Positions 46,186-55,393 of a stretch of DNA of 64,000 nt are shown here, one piece after another (positions within the stretch are counted from its first letter, which is position 1; every line of letters begins with the position of its first letter). The notes under the pieces are model-generated. The model was not told the origin of the DNA and did no database searches. It saw only the letters and a program-made list of their open reading frames with translations. The stretch lies in assembly GCA_019414245.1 (NCBI GenBank), contig DXMK01000008.1, positions 45,528-109,527 on the forward strand, written 5' to 3'. This DNA comes from Collinsella sp. GTDB lineage: Bacteria; Actinomycetota; Coriobacteriia; Coriobacteriales; Coriobacteriaceae. The position numbers and the translations under genes were made by a program.

Positions 46186-49100
46186 ATGGCGAACACCCAG
46201 AACTATATTAACCACCTGCTGCAGAACACCGGCATCACGCCGGCATGCAGCGAAGAAGAGCGCTTGGCTGCCGAGGATATCGCTCAGATCTTCCGCAACC
46301 ACGGCTTTGATCCCGAGGTTCAGGAGTTCAATGCCCCGGCGCCCAGTAGATTGGCATTTGCCGTTACCGGCATCCTTGCGTTTGCCGGCGCCCTGCTGAT
46401 GGGCATCGGCGGCGGTATCGGCTTGGTCGGCACCTTGCTGGCCATTGTCGGTGCCGTGCTCTACGTGCTCGAGCGCACGGGCCACCCCGTGGTTTCGCGC
46501 CTGGGCAAGACGGGCGTGAGCCAAAATGTCATCGCCTACCACAAGGCCTCGGGCCCGCTTGCGTCTCCGCGCAACCGCCCGGTGGTCGTTGTCGCACACT
46601 ACGACTCTCCCCGCGCTGAGCTGCTCGCCCGCGAGCCTTATGCTTCGTATCGTGCGCTCATCGCCAAGCTGTTGCCCGTTGCCACGGTTGCCCCCGCTGC
46701 CGTTGCCATCCTGCGTATCCTGCCGCTCCCCGGCGCGCTCAAGGTTCTGCTGTGGATTGTCGCGATCCTCGCTTCCCTCGTTGCACTTGCCAACGCGGCA
46801 AACATCATCTCTAACCGCCACATTCTTCCCTATACGTCCGGCGCGGTGTGCAACAAGTCTTCTGTCGCCGCCATGCTCGGCGTCATGGACAACGTTGCTC
46901 CCTTCCAGGGCGAAAACGAGTTTCCCGACGATGTTCCGTTCGATACCTATTTTGGGGAGCAGAAGCGTCGTGCCGAAGAAATGGCGCGCGCAGCGGCGGA
47001 GTATGCCGCGGCCCAGCAGCAAAACGACTACGGCAACACCATCGAGTACGAAGAGCCTACCTACGCCGAGGACGAGTTCGGTCAGCCGACTGCTCCCGAC
47101 GCTCAGACCGAGCCCGCACAGGGTGAGGCTTTCGACGAGCAGATCGAGGGCTTTGAGGGTGCGTCTGCCGACGAGACGCTGATTGGCGCCATTGTGCCCG
47201 AGGATCAGAATCAGGCTGTCCAGGCCGAAGAGTTCAATGACGAGGTTCCCGCTGCCGAGCCGGCGGAGGAGCCTGTCGCGGCCGAGCCCGAGCCCAAGCT
47301 CTATCGCAATGCCGCCGGCAACATCCGCTTTGGTTCGGATGCCATCCGTGCGCTCGGAATGCTTCCCGAGTCCTGCACGCTCGATTACGAGGAGGGCGAG
47401 GAGCCGACGTTTGAGCCCGAGCCTGCCCCCGTCGTGACTGCGCCTGCGCCTGTTGCCACCGTGGATGATGAGTCTGCCGCGGTTACCGCTGCCGTTGCCG
47501 AGCCCGAGGCAGTGTCCGCGTTCGATCCCGCGGCAGGACTGGACATTTTGGCTCCCGCCGCGCCGGCGCAAGACGTTGCGGACGAGTCTGACGACGATTA
47601 CGTTGAACAGCCGAGGCGCGTGTCTTACGAGAGCGATACTGATTTCTCGGCCGAGATTCCCGCGGCAACGCCCCATGCCGATATTGCATCCGCGTTCTCT
47701 TCGATTGGCGCCAGCGCTTCCAACTTCTTTAAGGGTGCGCTTGCAAAGGGCAAGAAATTTGTCGACGATTTCGAGGAGAAGCGCGCTGCCGCACGCGAGG
47801 CTGCCGAGCAGGAGGCTATCGCTCAGCAGCAGGCAGCCGAGGCGGCACGTGAGCTCGCGGCGCAAGAGTTCGAGCAGAACGAGGCTATGCAGTCCGCGCC
47901 CGTCGAAGCCGCCGAAGCTACAACGTCCTTTGAGTCCCAGCAACCGGCGTCCGCGGATGTTGTTGAAGCGACGACGTCTTTCGAGGCTCAGCAGCACGTC
48001 GATAGCACCATGTCGTTTGATGCCGCGCAGTTCGATTCCACGATAACGTTTGAAAAACAGGGCACCTCGATTGCCGAGCCCCTTCCTGTTTCCGATGAGC
48101 AGGGCGACGCGGCAGACGATGACGAGCCTGTTGATGCTGCCGAAATCCAAGATGCCGCCGAGGACGAGCCCGTCGAGGCCAACTCTGACGAAGAGCAATA
48201 CGCGGCAGCCGAGCAAGATGATTCGACCGAGGTCGAGCAGGAGGAAGTGCCTGCGGTTTCCGAGACTCCCGAGACGGATGAGTCGAGGCCTTATTCCACG
48301 CAGATTTTCACCATGCCGACCCCGAGTGGTTCCGGTGCCACGGTTGCCAATGTCGCTCCCACCCAGGACGAAACGGTCGATTCCCTTATGGCCCAGATTT
48401 CCTCCCAGGCATCGCCGCGCCCGCAGATGAATGTTCCCGATCCGGCGTCGGCACCGTCGCCTGCACCTTCCTCGTCTCCGCTGGCTTCGGTCCCCGATCC
48501 GTCGCTGCCGTCTATGAAGCAGGCAAACGTTGCGTCTCGCACGTCGCTGTTCGACCTTCCCGACCCCTCCGCACAGGTCAACGATCCCTTTGCTACTGCC
48601 CAGGGCCCCGAACCCACATCGGCACCCGTTGCGCCTCCTATGCCCGTTGCGTCGGGCGCACAGCCGATCGAGACCATTTCGGCTCCCGCCCCGGCGGCAC
48701 CCAAGTCTCGTAAGCGCGGCCTGGGTGGTCTGTTCGGCCGTAAAAAGAAAAACGAGCAGGACAGCATGAGTGACTGGCTGGGCGTCGAAGACGATTACGA
48801 TGCCAAGAAGTCCGGTCGCGGTATCGGTTCGTGGGATAACTTCGAGGACGATAACGATGGCTGGAAGGGTGGCGCTACGTCTTCCGATGGCGCTTCTTCC
48901 GAAGATATGCTCTCGGCTGTCGCCTCTATGGGCGATGATGAGCTGCTCGGTCACGATATCTGGTTTGTGGCAACGGGCGCCTCGGATTGTGATGGCGCTG
49001 GCATGAAGGCCTTCTTGGCTTCGCATCGCGATAAGCTCCGCGGCGTATTCTTTATCAATCTTGAATCCGTCGGCGCCGGTAGGCTTTCGGTGGTGACGGT

Positions 49101-49383
49101 CGAGGGCGAACAACAACTGCTCAAGGGCGATCGCCGCATCATGAACCTGGTCAGCAAGGTCTGCAAGTCGTTCCATGTCGATTGTGGCGCGCTCGAGATG
49201 CCCTGTGCCAAGACCGATGCCTATGCTGCGCTCGAGGCGAGCCGCCGAGCCCTTACCATCGCCGGCGTGGACGGCACGCGTCTGGCTTGCGCTCGTACCG
49301 AGGACGACCTGCCCCACAATGTCAACCCGACGAACATTGCTACGGTATCCGAGGTCGTGACCGAGGTTATCCGCCGTTCGTAG
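46186..49383 (+). CDS. M28-like peptidase-fold membrane protein split by a long disordered insert
   Basis: 1065 residues from the ATG at 46186 (GTGGAG upstream). The start has M28 aminopeptidase features: VVVVAHYDSP (His138, Asp140) and TSGAVCNKSSVAAM (about 217-230). Four hydrophobic segments (about 55-95 and 158-207) place it in the membrane. About 240-920 is a low-complexity acidic and Pro-rich region. The C-terminus (924-1065) resumes the fold: DIWFVATGASDCDGAG, FINLESVGAG, HNVNPTN. Several expected metal-binding residues differ (see findings), so activity is doubtful. The small gene at 49405 follows on the same transcript. Confidence 0.75.
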   Translation: MANTQNYINHLLQNTGITPACSEEERLAAEDIAQIFRNHGFDPEVQEFNAPAPSRLAFAVTGILAFAGALLMGIGGGIGLVGTLLAIVGAVLYVLERTGHPVVSRLGKTGVSQNVIAYHKASGPLASPRNRPVVVVAHYDSPRAELLAREPYASYRALIAKLLPVATVAPAAVAILRILPLPGALKVLLWIVAILASLVALANAANIISNRHILPYTSGAVCNKSSVAAMLGVMDNVAPFQGENEFPDDVPFDTYFGEQKRRAEEMARAAAEYAAAQQQNDYGNTIEYEEPTYAEDEFGQPTAPDAQTEPAQGEAFDEQIEGFEGASADETLIGAIVPEDQNQAVQAEEFNDEVPAAEPAEEPVAAEPEPKLYRNAAGNIRFGSDAIRALGMLPESCTLDYEEGEEPTFEPEPAPVVTAPAPVATVDDESAAVTAAVAEPEAVSAFDPAAGLDILAPAAPAQDVADESDDDYVEQPRRVSYESDTDFSAEIPAATPHADIASAFSSIGASASNFFKGALAKGKKFVDDFEEKRAAAREAAEQEAIAQQQAAEAARELAAQEFEQNEAMQSAPVEAAEATTSFESQQPASADVVEATTSFEAQQHVDSTMSFDAAQFDSTITFEKQGTSIAEPLPVSDEQGDAADDDEPVDAAEIQDAAEDEPVEANSDEEQYAAAEQDDSTEVEQEEVPAVSETPETDESRPYSTQIFTMPTPSGSGATVANVAPTQDETVDSLMAQISSQASPRPQMNVPDPASAPSPAPSSSPLASVPDPSLPSMKQANVASRTSLFDLPDPSAQVNDPFATAQGPEPTSAPVAPPMPVASGAQPIETISAPAPAAPKSRKRGLGGLFGRKKKNEQDSMSDWLGVEDDYDAKKSGRGIGSWDNFEDDNDGWKGGATSSDGASSEDMLSAVASMGDDELLGHDIWFVATGASDCDGAGMKAFLASHRDKLRGVFFINLESVGAGRLSVVTVEGEQQLLKGDRRIMNLVSKVCKSFHVDCGALEMPCAKTDAYAALEASRRALTIAGVDGTRLACARTEDDLPHNVNPTNIATVSEVVTEVIRRS

Positions 49384-49404
49384 ACGGAGCTCTAAGGAGT
49401 CAAC

Positions 49405-49623
49405 GTGTTTTCGTATATTAAGCGCCATTGGCCTGTCTACGTGATTTTGACCTTGATTGCCATTGCGTTAGGATTTGGGGCTGCCTACATCGTGGGCGCA
49501 AAGGGCTCGACCCCCGCCTCCGCAATCAGCGAAGAGGTGGAGCAAGAACAGAGTACGGGTGCTGATGGGATTCCTGAGTCCGAGCAAGCAATCGTTGATG
49601 GTGGATCTTCGTCTGCAGAGTAG
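49405..49623 (+). CDS. Small membrane-anchored protein, 72 residues
   Basis: GTG start with AAGGAG upstream. One N-terminal hydrophobic segment (VYVILTLIAIALGFGAAYIVGA), then an acidic, Ser/Glu-rich external tail of about 40 residues (EEVEQEQSTGADGIPESEQ). It starts 21 bases after the M28-like gene, so a shared transcript and partner role are likely. No family recognised. Confidence 0.7.
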   Translation: MFSYIKRHWPVYVILTLIAIALGFGAAYIVGAKGSTPASAISEEVEQEQSTGADGIPESEQAIVDGGSSSAE

Positions 49624-49644
49624 ATACGGCGATTTACATGATTG

Positions 49645-49683
49645 AAAGCGGGTGAGCCGGGGGACTGGCTCGCCCGCTTTTTG
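49645..49683 (+). terminator. Terminator between the small membrane gene and the adhesin
   Basis: 14-bp stem AAAGCGGGTGAGCC / GGCTCGCCCGCTTT (one mismatch) then TTTTTG. It serves the plus strand; a weaker T-run makes it possibly bidirectional for the convergent adhesin. Confidence 0.85.
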
Positions 49684-49689
49684 ATCGCG

Positions 49690-52600
49690 CTAGCGCTTCT
49701 TTGGGATCGACCTAAGGCGAGCGAACCATAGGGCTGCGGCACCCGAGGTCAGGAACGCGGTGATGCAGGCGGCGATGGGAACTGCTCCTGTTGCCGGTAG
49801 GTCCTGCGGTAGGGTACAGCGTTGAATGACACAGTCCTCGTCATGTGACTCAAGTTTATCGCCGCCGCCGTTGCGGCAAAGATCGACGCGTGCGCTGTTG
49901 GTGAGTGCAGTTTGGGGCGTATAAGCCGACGTTGCCTGCATGTGCACGACTGCGCCCCGAGCGTCTGTGCCAAGGATTGCTTTGGCATCGTCAAGGTCGT
50001 CGTGCTCATCTTTGAGATCATCGCGGGTCCAAGAATCCGCATCGCTTCGAGTCGTAAAGTCGGCGGCTACCGCACCGTATTCAATTCGAATGCCCGTTAC
50101 GACGGTATTGGGTGTAAGGTCGAGCTCTTCCGCCTCGAGTGTGGTGGATTCCGTGGTCGAGACATCCGCCTTCCAGAGGCGCCAGCCGTCGTAATCGACG
50201 AGGCGACAGTCCTCACCAAGGCTCTCTTTTACTTCGTCGGACTCAAGCCAAGGATTTTCGTGCCCATCGTCAAGTGTCGCGTTTGCCGGCTCACCGACGT
50301 CTGTCGAGTCCAACGGCGTCGTGCGATACCATACGTTGCACAGACCGTTGAGGTCGCCGATGGCGACGGGGGTTTCGATTGAGATGAATCTCGCTGTGCC
50401 GTCTTTGGCGCACTCAAGATCATCGGTAATCGTAAACTCATCAACCCAAGTAGCGGAATCGTTTCGAGCATCGATGGTATAGGAGAAAAGCCCATCACTA
50501 TTGGTTTGCGTCGTGGCGCGGTTTTTACCATCGCCGTTAGCCAACAGGCCCTTTTCGATAGGTTGGACAAGTTCCTGACGCTTGTCGACCTGTCCCTTGA
50601 TCTCGATGGGCGCATCCTTCATCGCGACGGTTTGGACTTCTCCCGTATCCTTTATTTCAAACGCTATTTCCTCGGCAAGGTCATAGGTCCGCGGAGACAT
50701 CATTTCGCGCAACGAGTAGGTGCCGGGTGCAAGATGTTCGACGCGGTGTGGCTTGTCGGATGAGGTCCAGGAGTCTATTTCGGTTTTATCGGGACCATAT
50801 AAGGTGAGTTGTGCGCCTTCCACTTCCTGCTCACCGCTTGCATCGACCTTGGAGATATCAACCTTGGTGTAATCGTCGGATACGTTAAGCCGTGCTTCTA
50901 CAACGGGTGTTTTCTGGTCGGCATAAGTAAGGTCGACAATATGGGTTGTCCGATCGAGCAAGAAGCCTGCCGGCGCTTGAGTCTCGACAACCTCGTAGCG
51001 TGCGGTGCCAAGTCCCAGCGGGAGGTTGTCCGCGCGTGCTTCTCCAGTTTCATCCGTCGTGACGGTCGCGACAGTCTCACCGTCGAGCGCGGCAATGCTA
51101 CCGTCGGGGCGCACGATATCACCCGAGGCACGGATCTCAAAGACGGCGCCCGCGAGGCTGCTGCCGTCTATGGCATCGGTTTTAACGATCCTGATGTTTC
51201 CGGTCGCGGCGTGGTCATAATACGAGGCGACTGCAACGGGCGTTAGGTTCATGTCGGCGGGTATGTTTACCTCGATCTCTTCGCCGACAAGATAGGGCTC
51301 TTTGGCCGAGGTTTCGCGTACATAATAGGTGCCCGGCACGAGCGATTCGGGCAGTGTGACGGTCCCGGTCGCGTCAGTCGTAAAGGTGTCCATTACGTCA
51401 TGTGCTGGATACCAGCAAGTTTGTGAGACAGGTTCGTGATTGCTGTCGAGGAGATGGAAGGTGAATCCGGCTAGGGGAACAGAAGCGCCTGTTTGGGCAT
51501 CGCGTTTTACAATCTGGAGATGCGTCGACAGAGCGTGGTTGTCCACGATATATTGAAGCTCGGCGCCGTCGGAAATCTGATTGGCCCCGACGGTCCATTC
51601 CCCTGCACGTTTAAAACCCTCGGGGACGGTTTCCGGAACCTCGCGAACCGTGTAGCCGGCACGGTCGTATGGGACGGCTCCGTGGACACCGGCGGGTCGC
51701 TTGCCTGTGCCGAACCATGCTTCGGGCTGATCTTTGGTGGAGGCAAAGCCATAGATGTTTGTGGTCAGTGTGCCAACAACCTGCTGAGAGCTGTTGCTGA
51801 CAACCTCAAAGACAACACCACCCGCCGGCTGCTCCAGGCCGGATTGGTCGCTATTGCCGTAATCCTTGAATTTGGAAATCTCAAGGTTAAACGCAATGGG
51901 GATATCGGAAACGCGAGATTCGATCTCGACCACGCCTGAATCGCCGAGCTGGTCGGCTCCAACGGTATAGGTCCAGCTGTCGTTGGATGGCAGGTAGCCC
52001 TCGGGGGCTTTTGATTCGTAGATGGTAAAGGTTCCTAAGGGGACATCGGCGAGGGTGGCCCGACCGCTTTCGTCGGTCGTGAGGATTTGCGCCCATCCAG
52101 GGGTTGATTGCGACACACACGTGAACTCTGCTCCTGCGAGTGAAGAGCCTACCTGGGGGCCGGCATTCGTCGCGGTATCGAGTTTTACGATACGCAGGTT
52201 GATGGTGCCGGGCTGTTCATCAATGGCGACCCGCCCGCCGTCATTCCCCGTGGTAAAGGCGATGCGATCGTGGCGGGGGACATAGCCGGCCGGCGCCTTC
52301 GTTTCAACTAGGTAGTATGCTGTGTTGGGCAGAAGTGTTGCTTGCGCCCGACCGTTGCTGTCCATCTGGATGGTGCCAACACGTGCGTCGCTGGCGCTCT
52401 CAAAAACATCGAATGTTGCCCCGGCAAACTGATAAGTATTGTTTCCGCTGGTAATGGCAGCGTTTGCAGACTGCTTTTGGAAGGAAACAGAGACCGCCGG
52501 CAGTACATAGAGCATGTCCTGACGTTTGCTGCCGCCCGATACGGCTCCTAGATAGCGCCGCGCGCGGTGCGGAGCGGCTTTGATGCTTCCTGATTTTGCG

Positions 52601-53121
52601 CTGTCGTGGAGCCACCGCGCCGCCGCCACGACTTCATCGTCGGCGGTAAAGTGCCCGCTCTTGGTTTTGCCCTGAGCGGTCGTGTAAGAGTAGGTACCGT
52701 CGACATGGGTAGTGCCGTTGAGCATCCATACGGCAAGCTGGGTTGCGGCGCGGGCACGATCGGGTGAAAGATGGTAACCGCCAAACGACGTGGCGGTAGG
52801 ATATCCGTGACAAACGATTGCCGCGAACTCGTCGTCGAGCCACACCCAGCCTTGATCAAAGTTGAGCCATGGGCCGCCCGGCTTGGTGGGGCCGGGGCGC
52901 TCCTGGTTCATGCAGTAGGCAATCGAGGCGTCTTGAGCTTCATACTTGCCGATGAGGAAGGGCCCACAATCATCGCTAATAGTGCGGAAGCCGAGCTGGT
53001 CGTAGCCATCGACGGCAAATGCGGCTCCCGGTGCCAGGCAGCCGAAAAGCAGGAAGAGGAGCAGGAGCAGCGGACCTGTTGCGATTGCGCTGTGGACAGA
53101 GTGCGTGGGTGCGTTGGACAT
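49690..53121 (-). CDS. Thioester-domain, multi-SpaA LPXTG adhesin
   Basis: 1143 residues. Signal peptide about 1-36 (LLLLLFLLFGCLAPGAAFA). A thioester domain follows, with Cys70 in SIAYC and Gln128 in TQLAVW, the pair that forms an internal thioester in Gram-positive host-binding adhesins. Then several SpaA/prealbumin-like domains (about 220-860), each with an E-box-like motif: YYLVETKAPAGY, FTIYESKAPEGY, YTVREVPETVPEGF, YYVRETSAKEPY, YEVVETQAPAGF, YSLREMMSPRTY. A longer domain (about 880-1090) precedes LPATG (1108-1112), a membrane span and the tail RLRSIPKKR. It would be bound to the wall by sortase. No sortase gene is near. Confidence 0.9.
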   Translation of the reverse strand: MSNAPTHSVHSAIATGPLLLLLFLLFGCLAPGAAFAVDGYDQLGFRTISDDCGPFLIGKYEAQDASIAYCMNQERPGPTKPGGPWLNFDQGWVWLDDEFAAIVCHGYPTATSFGGYHLSPDRARAATQLAVWMLNGTTHVDGTYSYTTAQGKTKSGHFTADDEVVAAARWLHDSAKSGSIKAAPHRARRYLGAVSGGSKRQDMLYVLPAVSVSFQKQSANAAITSGNNTYQFAGATFDVFESASDARVGTIQMDSNGRAQATLLPNTAYYLVETKAPAGYVPRHDRIAFTTGNDGGRVAIDEQPGTINLRIVKLDTATNAGPQVGSSLAGAEFTCVSQSTPGWAQILTTDESGRATLADVPLGTFTIYESKAPEGYLPSNDSWTYTVGADQLGDSGVVEIESRVSDIPIAFNLEISKFKDYGNSDQSGLEQPAGGVVFEVVSNSSQQVVGTLTTNIYGFASTKDQPEAWFGTGKRPAGVHGAVPYDRAGYTVREVPETVPEGFKRAGEWTVGANQISDGAELQYIVDNHALSTHLQIVKRDAQTGASVPLAGFTFHLLDSNHEPVSQTCWYPAHDVMDTFTTDATGTVTLPESLVPGTYYVRETSAKEPYLVGEEIEVNIPADMNLTPVAVASYYDHAATGNIRIVKTDAIDGSSLAGAVFEIRASGDIVRPDGSIAALDGETVATVTTDETGEARADNLPLGLGTARYEVVETQAPAGFLLDRTTHIVDLTYADQKTPVVEARLNVSDDYTKVDISKVDASGEQEVEGAQLTLYGPDKTEIDSWTSSDKPHRVEHLAPGTYSLREMMSPRTYDLAEEIAFEIKDTGEVQTVAMKDAPIEIKGQVDKRQELVQPIEKGLLANGDGKNRATTQTNSDGLFSYTIDARNDSATWVDEFTITDDLECAKDGTARFISIETPVAIGDLNGLCNVWYRTTPLDSTDVGEPANATLDDGHENPWLESDEVKESLGEDCRLVDYDGWRLWKADVSTTESTTLEAEELDLTPNTVVTGIRIEYGAVAADFTTRSDADSWTRDDLKDEHDDLDDAKAILGTDARGAVVHMQATSAYTPQTALTNSARVDLCRNGGGDKLESHDEDCVIQRCTLPQDLPATGAVPIAACITAFLTSGAAALWFARLRSIPKKR

Positions 53122-53375
53122 GGCTGCTCCTTATCCCTCGTGCGCCGCACGGGGAGGCTGCGACGCGTAGGATGAGGCTACCCCCGAGGTTCATGCGGGT
53201 AAGTACCGGAGCCTGACCAAAAGCTTGCCCAATTCCTGACAAATTGAGCTCAGATACAACAATCAAGCAAAAGTGCAGGTAGAAGATAGGGAGAACAGGA
53301 AGTCAAAGGTCCTCGTCTCCACAATTGGCGTGATTTTCAAACGAATCTCCACAGCTAAAACAAGCATCACCACCC
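53122..53375. other. Leader and spacer upstream of the adhesin, no gene seen
   Basis: GC-rich leader (53122-53210) with partly self-complementary blocks upstream of the adhesin, then AT-richer sequence. I see no reading frame with a ribosome site and no riboswitch I recognise. Confidence 0.4.
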
Positions 53376-53405
53376 TTGTATCGAACAAGACAACCGCGTT
53401 ATACT
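53376..53405 (+). promoter_or_regulatory. Promoter of tRNA-Gly
   Basis: TTGTAT (53376-53381) and TATACT (53400-53405), 18-base spacer, 14 bases before the tRNA. Confidence 0.7.
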
Positions 53406-53418
53406 AGCCAACACACAA

Positions 53419-53493
53419 GCGGGCATCGCCAAGTGGTAAGGCATCAGCTTCCCAAGCTGACACTCGCGGGTTCGAGTCCCGTTGCCCGCTCCA
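53419..53493 (+). tRNA. tRNA-Gly, anticodon CCC
   Basis: 75 bases; acceptor GCGGGCA/TGCCCGC, anticodon loop TTCCCAA (CCC), T-arm GCGGG-TTCGAGT-CCCGT, encoded CCA at 53491-53493. It reads GGG codons. Confidence 0.95.
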
Positions 53494-53504
53494 GCTAGAA
53501 GCAC

Positions 53505-53537
53505 AAGCACGGCACCATTACGGTGCCGTGCTTTTTT
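53505..53537 (+). terminator. Terminator after tRNA-Gly
   Basis: 12-bp stem AAGCACGGCACC / GGTGCCGTGCTT followed by TTTTTT. Confidence 0.9.
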
Positions 53538-53548
53538 CAATAAAGCGC

Positions 53549-53685
53549 CGGGACTCGAACCCGACAGGGTGCGAGCGTAAAGCAAACGCGAAGCGTTTGT
53601 AGCGAGCAGGCGAAGGCGCCGACAGGCGCCTGAAGCCGGTGCGGATTTGCGAAGCAAATACGCGGATGTCCCGTTGCCCGCTCCA
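53549..53685. repeat. tRNA-echo element B (downstream of tRNA-Gly)
   Basis: Inverted T-arm copy CGGGACTCGAACCCG (53549-53563, exact to 53467-53481), then core AGGGTGCGAGCGTAAA (from 53566), hairpins AAACGC-GAA-GCGTTT, GGCGCC-GACA-GGCGCC and ATTTGC-GAA-GCAAAT, then an exact 18-base copy of the tRNA-Gly 3' end including CCA (53668-53685). Same plan as elements A and C. Confidence 0.85.
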
Positions 53686-53816
53686 TCGAGTGCGGGAGAC
53701 ATGGGGACGGCCAATTCAACAAAGTCTTCCCCCGCGGCTTCGTGAGGCTGAGGGGCTCGCCTGAAGCCGGTGCGGATTTGCGAAGCAAATGCGCAGACGT
53801 CCCGTTGCTCGCTCCA
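53686..53816. repeat. Second, partial tail copy of element B
   Basis: 53760-53816 repeats 53629-53685 with 53 of 57 matches: the ATTTGC-GAA-GCAAAT hairpin plus the tRNA-Gly tail GTCCCGTTGCTCGCTCCA (one mismatch). The intervening 74 bases hold GGGGACGG-type sequence but no gene. Confidence 0.85.
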
Positions 53817-53918
53817 ATTCCAAAATGTTAGGTTAATGCCTGCTGCCCATACTTGCACCTGCGCACGGTACAATGGTTAGGTTACGACCAACGTGCCAAT
53901 AACCAAAAAGGAGCCGCT

Positions 53919-55265
53919 ATGATCGATCGCTATACCCGCCCGGAGATGGGACACATCTTCTCCCTCGAGAACAAGTACGCCATTTGGCAGGAGATCGAGG
54001 TTCTGGCCTGCGAGGCCCAGGCGGAGCTCGGCAAGATCGGTATTTCCAAAGACGAGGCCCAGTGGATCCGCGACCATGCCAACTTTGAGAAGGCGAAGGT
54101 CGATGAGATCGAGGAAGTCACGCGCCACGACGTCATTGCCTTCCTGACCAACATGAAGGAATACATCGATGCCGATGTTCCCGAGGGCGACCCCAAGCCC
54201 AGCCGCTGGGTTCACTATGGCATGACCAGCTCCGATCTGGGCGACACGGCCCTGTGCTACCAGCTCACCCAGGCCTGCGACCTGATCATCGAGGACGTCA
54301 AAAAACTCGGCGAGATTTGCAAGCGTCGCGCTTTTGAGGAGCGCAACACGCTCTGTGCCGGCCGCACTCATGGCATCCACGCCGAGCCGATGACCTTCGG
54401 CATGAAGTTTGGCTCTTGGGCCTGGGAACTCAAGCGCGATCTGGATCGTCTTGAGGACGCCCGCAAGAATGTTGCCTTCGGTGCTATCTCGGGCGCTGTC
54501 GGCACGTACAGCTCCATCGAGCCGTTCGTCGAGGAGTACGTCTGCGAGCACCTGGGCCTGGTCCACGATCCTCTGTCCACGCAGGTCATCAGCCGCGATC
54601 ACCATGCCTACCTTGCCGGCGTGCTTGCCACTACAGCGGCCACCTGTGAGCGCATCGCTACCGAGGTTCGCAATCTACAGAAGACCGATACGCTCGAGGC
54701 CGAGGAGCCGTTCCGTAAGGGCCAAAAGGGCAGCTCAGCCATGCCGCACAAGCGCAACCCCATCACCATGGAGAAAGTCTGCGGTCTGTCGCGCGTCGTG
54801 AAGTCCAACGCCCAGGTTGCCTTCGATAACGTCGCCCTGTGGCACGAGCGTGACATTTCGCACTCCTCTGCCGAGCGCGTCGCCCAGGCCGATAGCTTCA
54901 TCGCCCTCGACCACATGTTCCAGTGCCTCATCCGTGTTATCGACGGCCTGCAGCTGTATCCCGCCCGCATGATGGCCAACCTCAATAAGACCCGCGGCCT
55001 CATCTTCTCCTCCAAGGTGCTGCTCGCCCTTGTCGATACGGGCATCACCCGCGAGGACGCGTACGCCATTGTGCAGGAGAACGCTATGGCAACCTGGCAC
55101 GAGGTACAGGATTGTGTCTCCGGCCCCACCTTTAAGGAGCGTCTCGAGGCCGACCCGCGCTGCACCGTCAGTCAGGAGAAGCTCGACGAGATCTTTGATC
55201 CGTGGGACTTCCTCACCCGTATCGACACGGTCTTTGATCGTCTGGAGCAGCTGAGCTTCGAGTAG
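53919..55265 (+). CDS. purB: Adenylosuccinate lyase
   Basis: 448 residues from the ATG at 53919 with AAGGAG upstream; an upstream in-frame start (53853) lies before this site and has no family likeness. The fumarase-superfamily signature GSSAMPHKRNPI is present, plus TSSDLGDTALCYQL. It cleaves SAICAR and adenylosuccinate, so it acts both with PurC and with PurA. Monocistronic by position, with a hairpin downstream. Confidence 0.95.
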   Translation: MIDRYTRPEMGHIFSLENKYAIWQEIEVLACEAQAELGKIGISKDEAQWIRDHANFEKAKVDEIEEVTRHDVIAFLTNMKEYIDADVPEGDPKPSRWVHYGMTSSDLGDTALCYQLTQACDLIIEDVKKLGEICKRRAFEERNTLCAGRTHGIHAEPMTFGMKFGSWAWELKRDLDRLEDARKNVAFGAISGAVGTYSSIEPFVEEYVCEHLGLVHDPLSTQVISRDHHAYLAGVLATTAATCERIATEVRNLQKTDTLEAEEPFRKGQKGSSAMPHKRNPITMEKVCGLSRVVKSNAQVAFDNVALWHERDISHSSAERVAQADSFIALDHMFQCLIRVIDGLQLYPARMMANLNKTRGLIFSSKVLLALVDTGITREDAYAIVQENAMATWHEVQDCVSGPTFKERLEADPRCTVSQEKLDEIFDPWDFLTRIDTVFDRLEQLSFE

Positions 55266-55291
55266 GCTCGGGCATAACGTTAGCTTTTTAG

Positions 55292-55329
55292 GGCGCTTTG
55301 CTGGTAATGTGTGTTGCCGGCAAAGCGCC
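55292..55329 (+). terminator. Hairpin after purB
   Basis: 10-bp inverted repeat GGCGCTTTGC / GCAAAGCGCC with an 18-base loop. There is no T-run, so it may act more as an mRNA end stabiliser. Confidence 0.45.
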
Positions 55330-55393
55330 TCGTTGCATTTAGGGAAAGACGGGGATAATAGTCGTCTCGAATAACATTCTGAGAGGGGATCGC

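Noticed and set aside
46135..49428. 1097-codon open frame antisense to the M28-like gene
   Set aside because: Same mirror effect; the plus-strand gene has clear motifs and a good start. The antisense product is Arg/Gly/Leu-rich without domains.
53122..53230. Riboswitch upstream of the thioester adhesin
   Set aside because: The GC-rich leader has self-complementary blocks, but I could not match the conserved bases of c-di-GMP, c-di-AMP or cobalamin classes.
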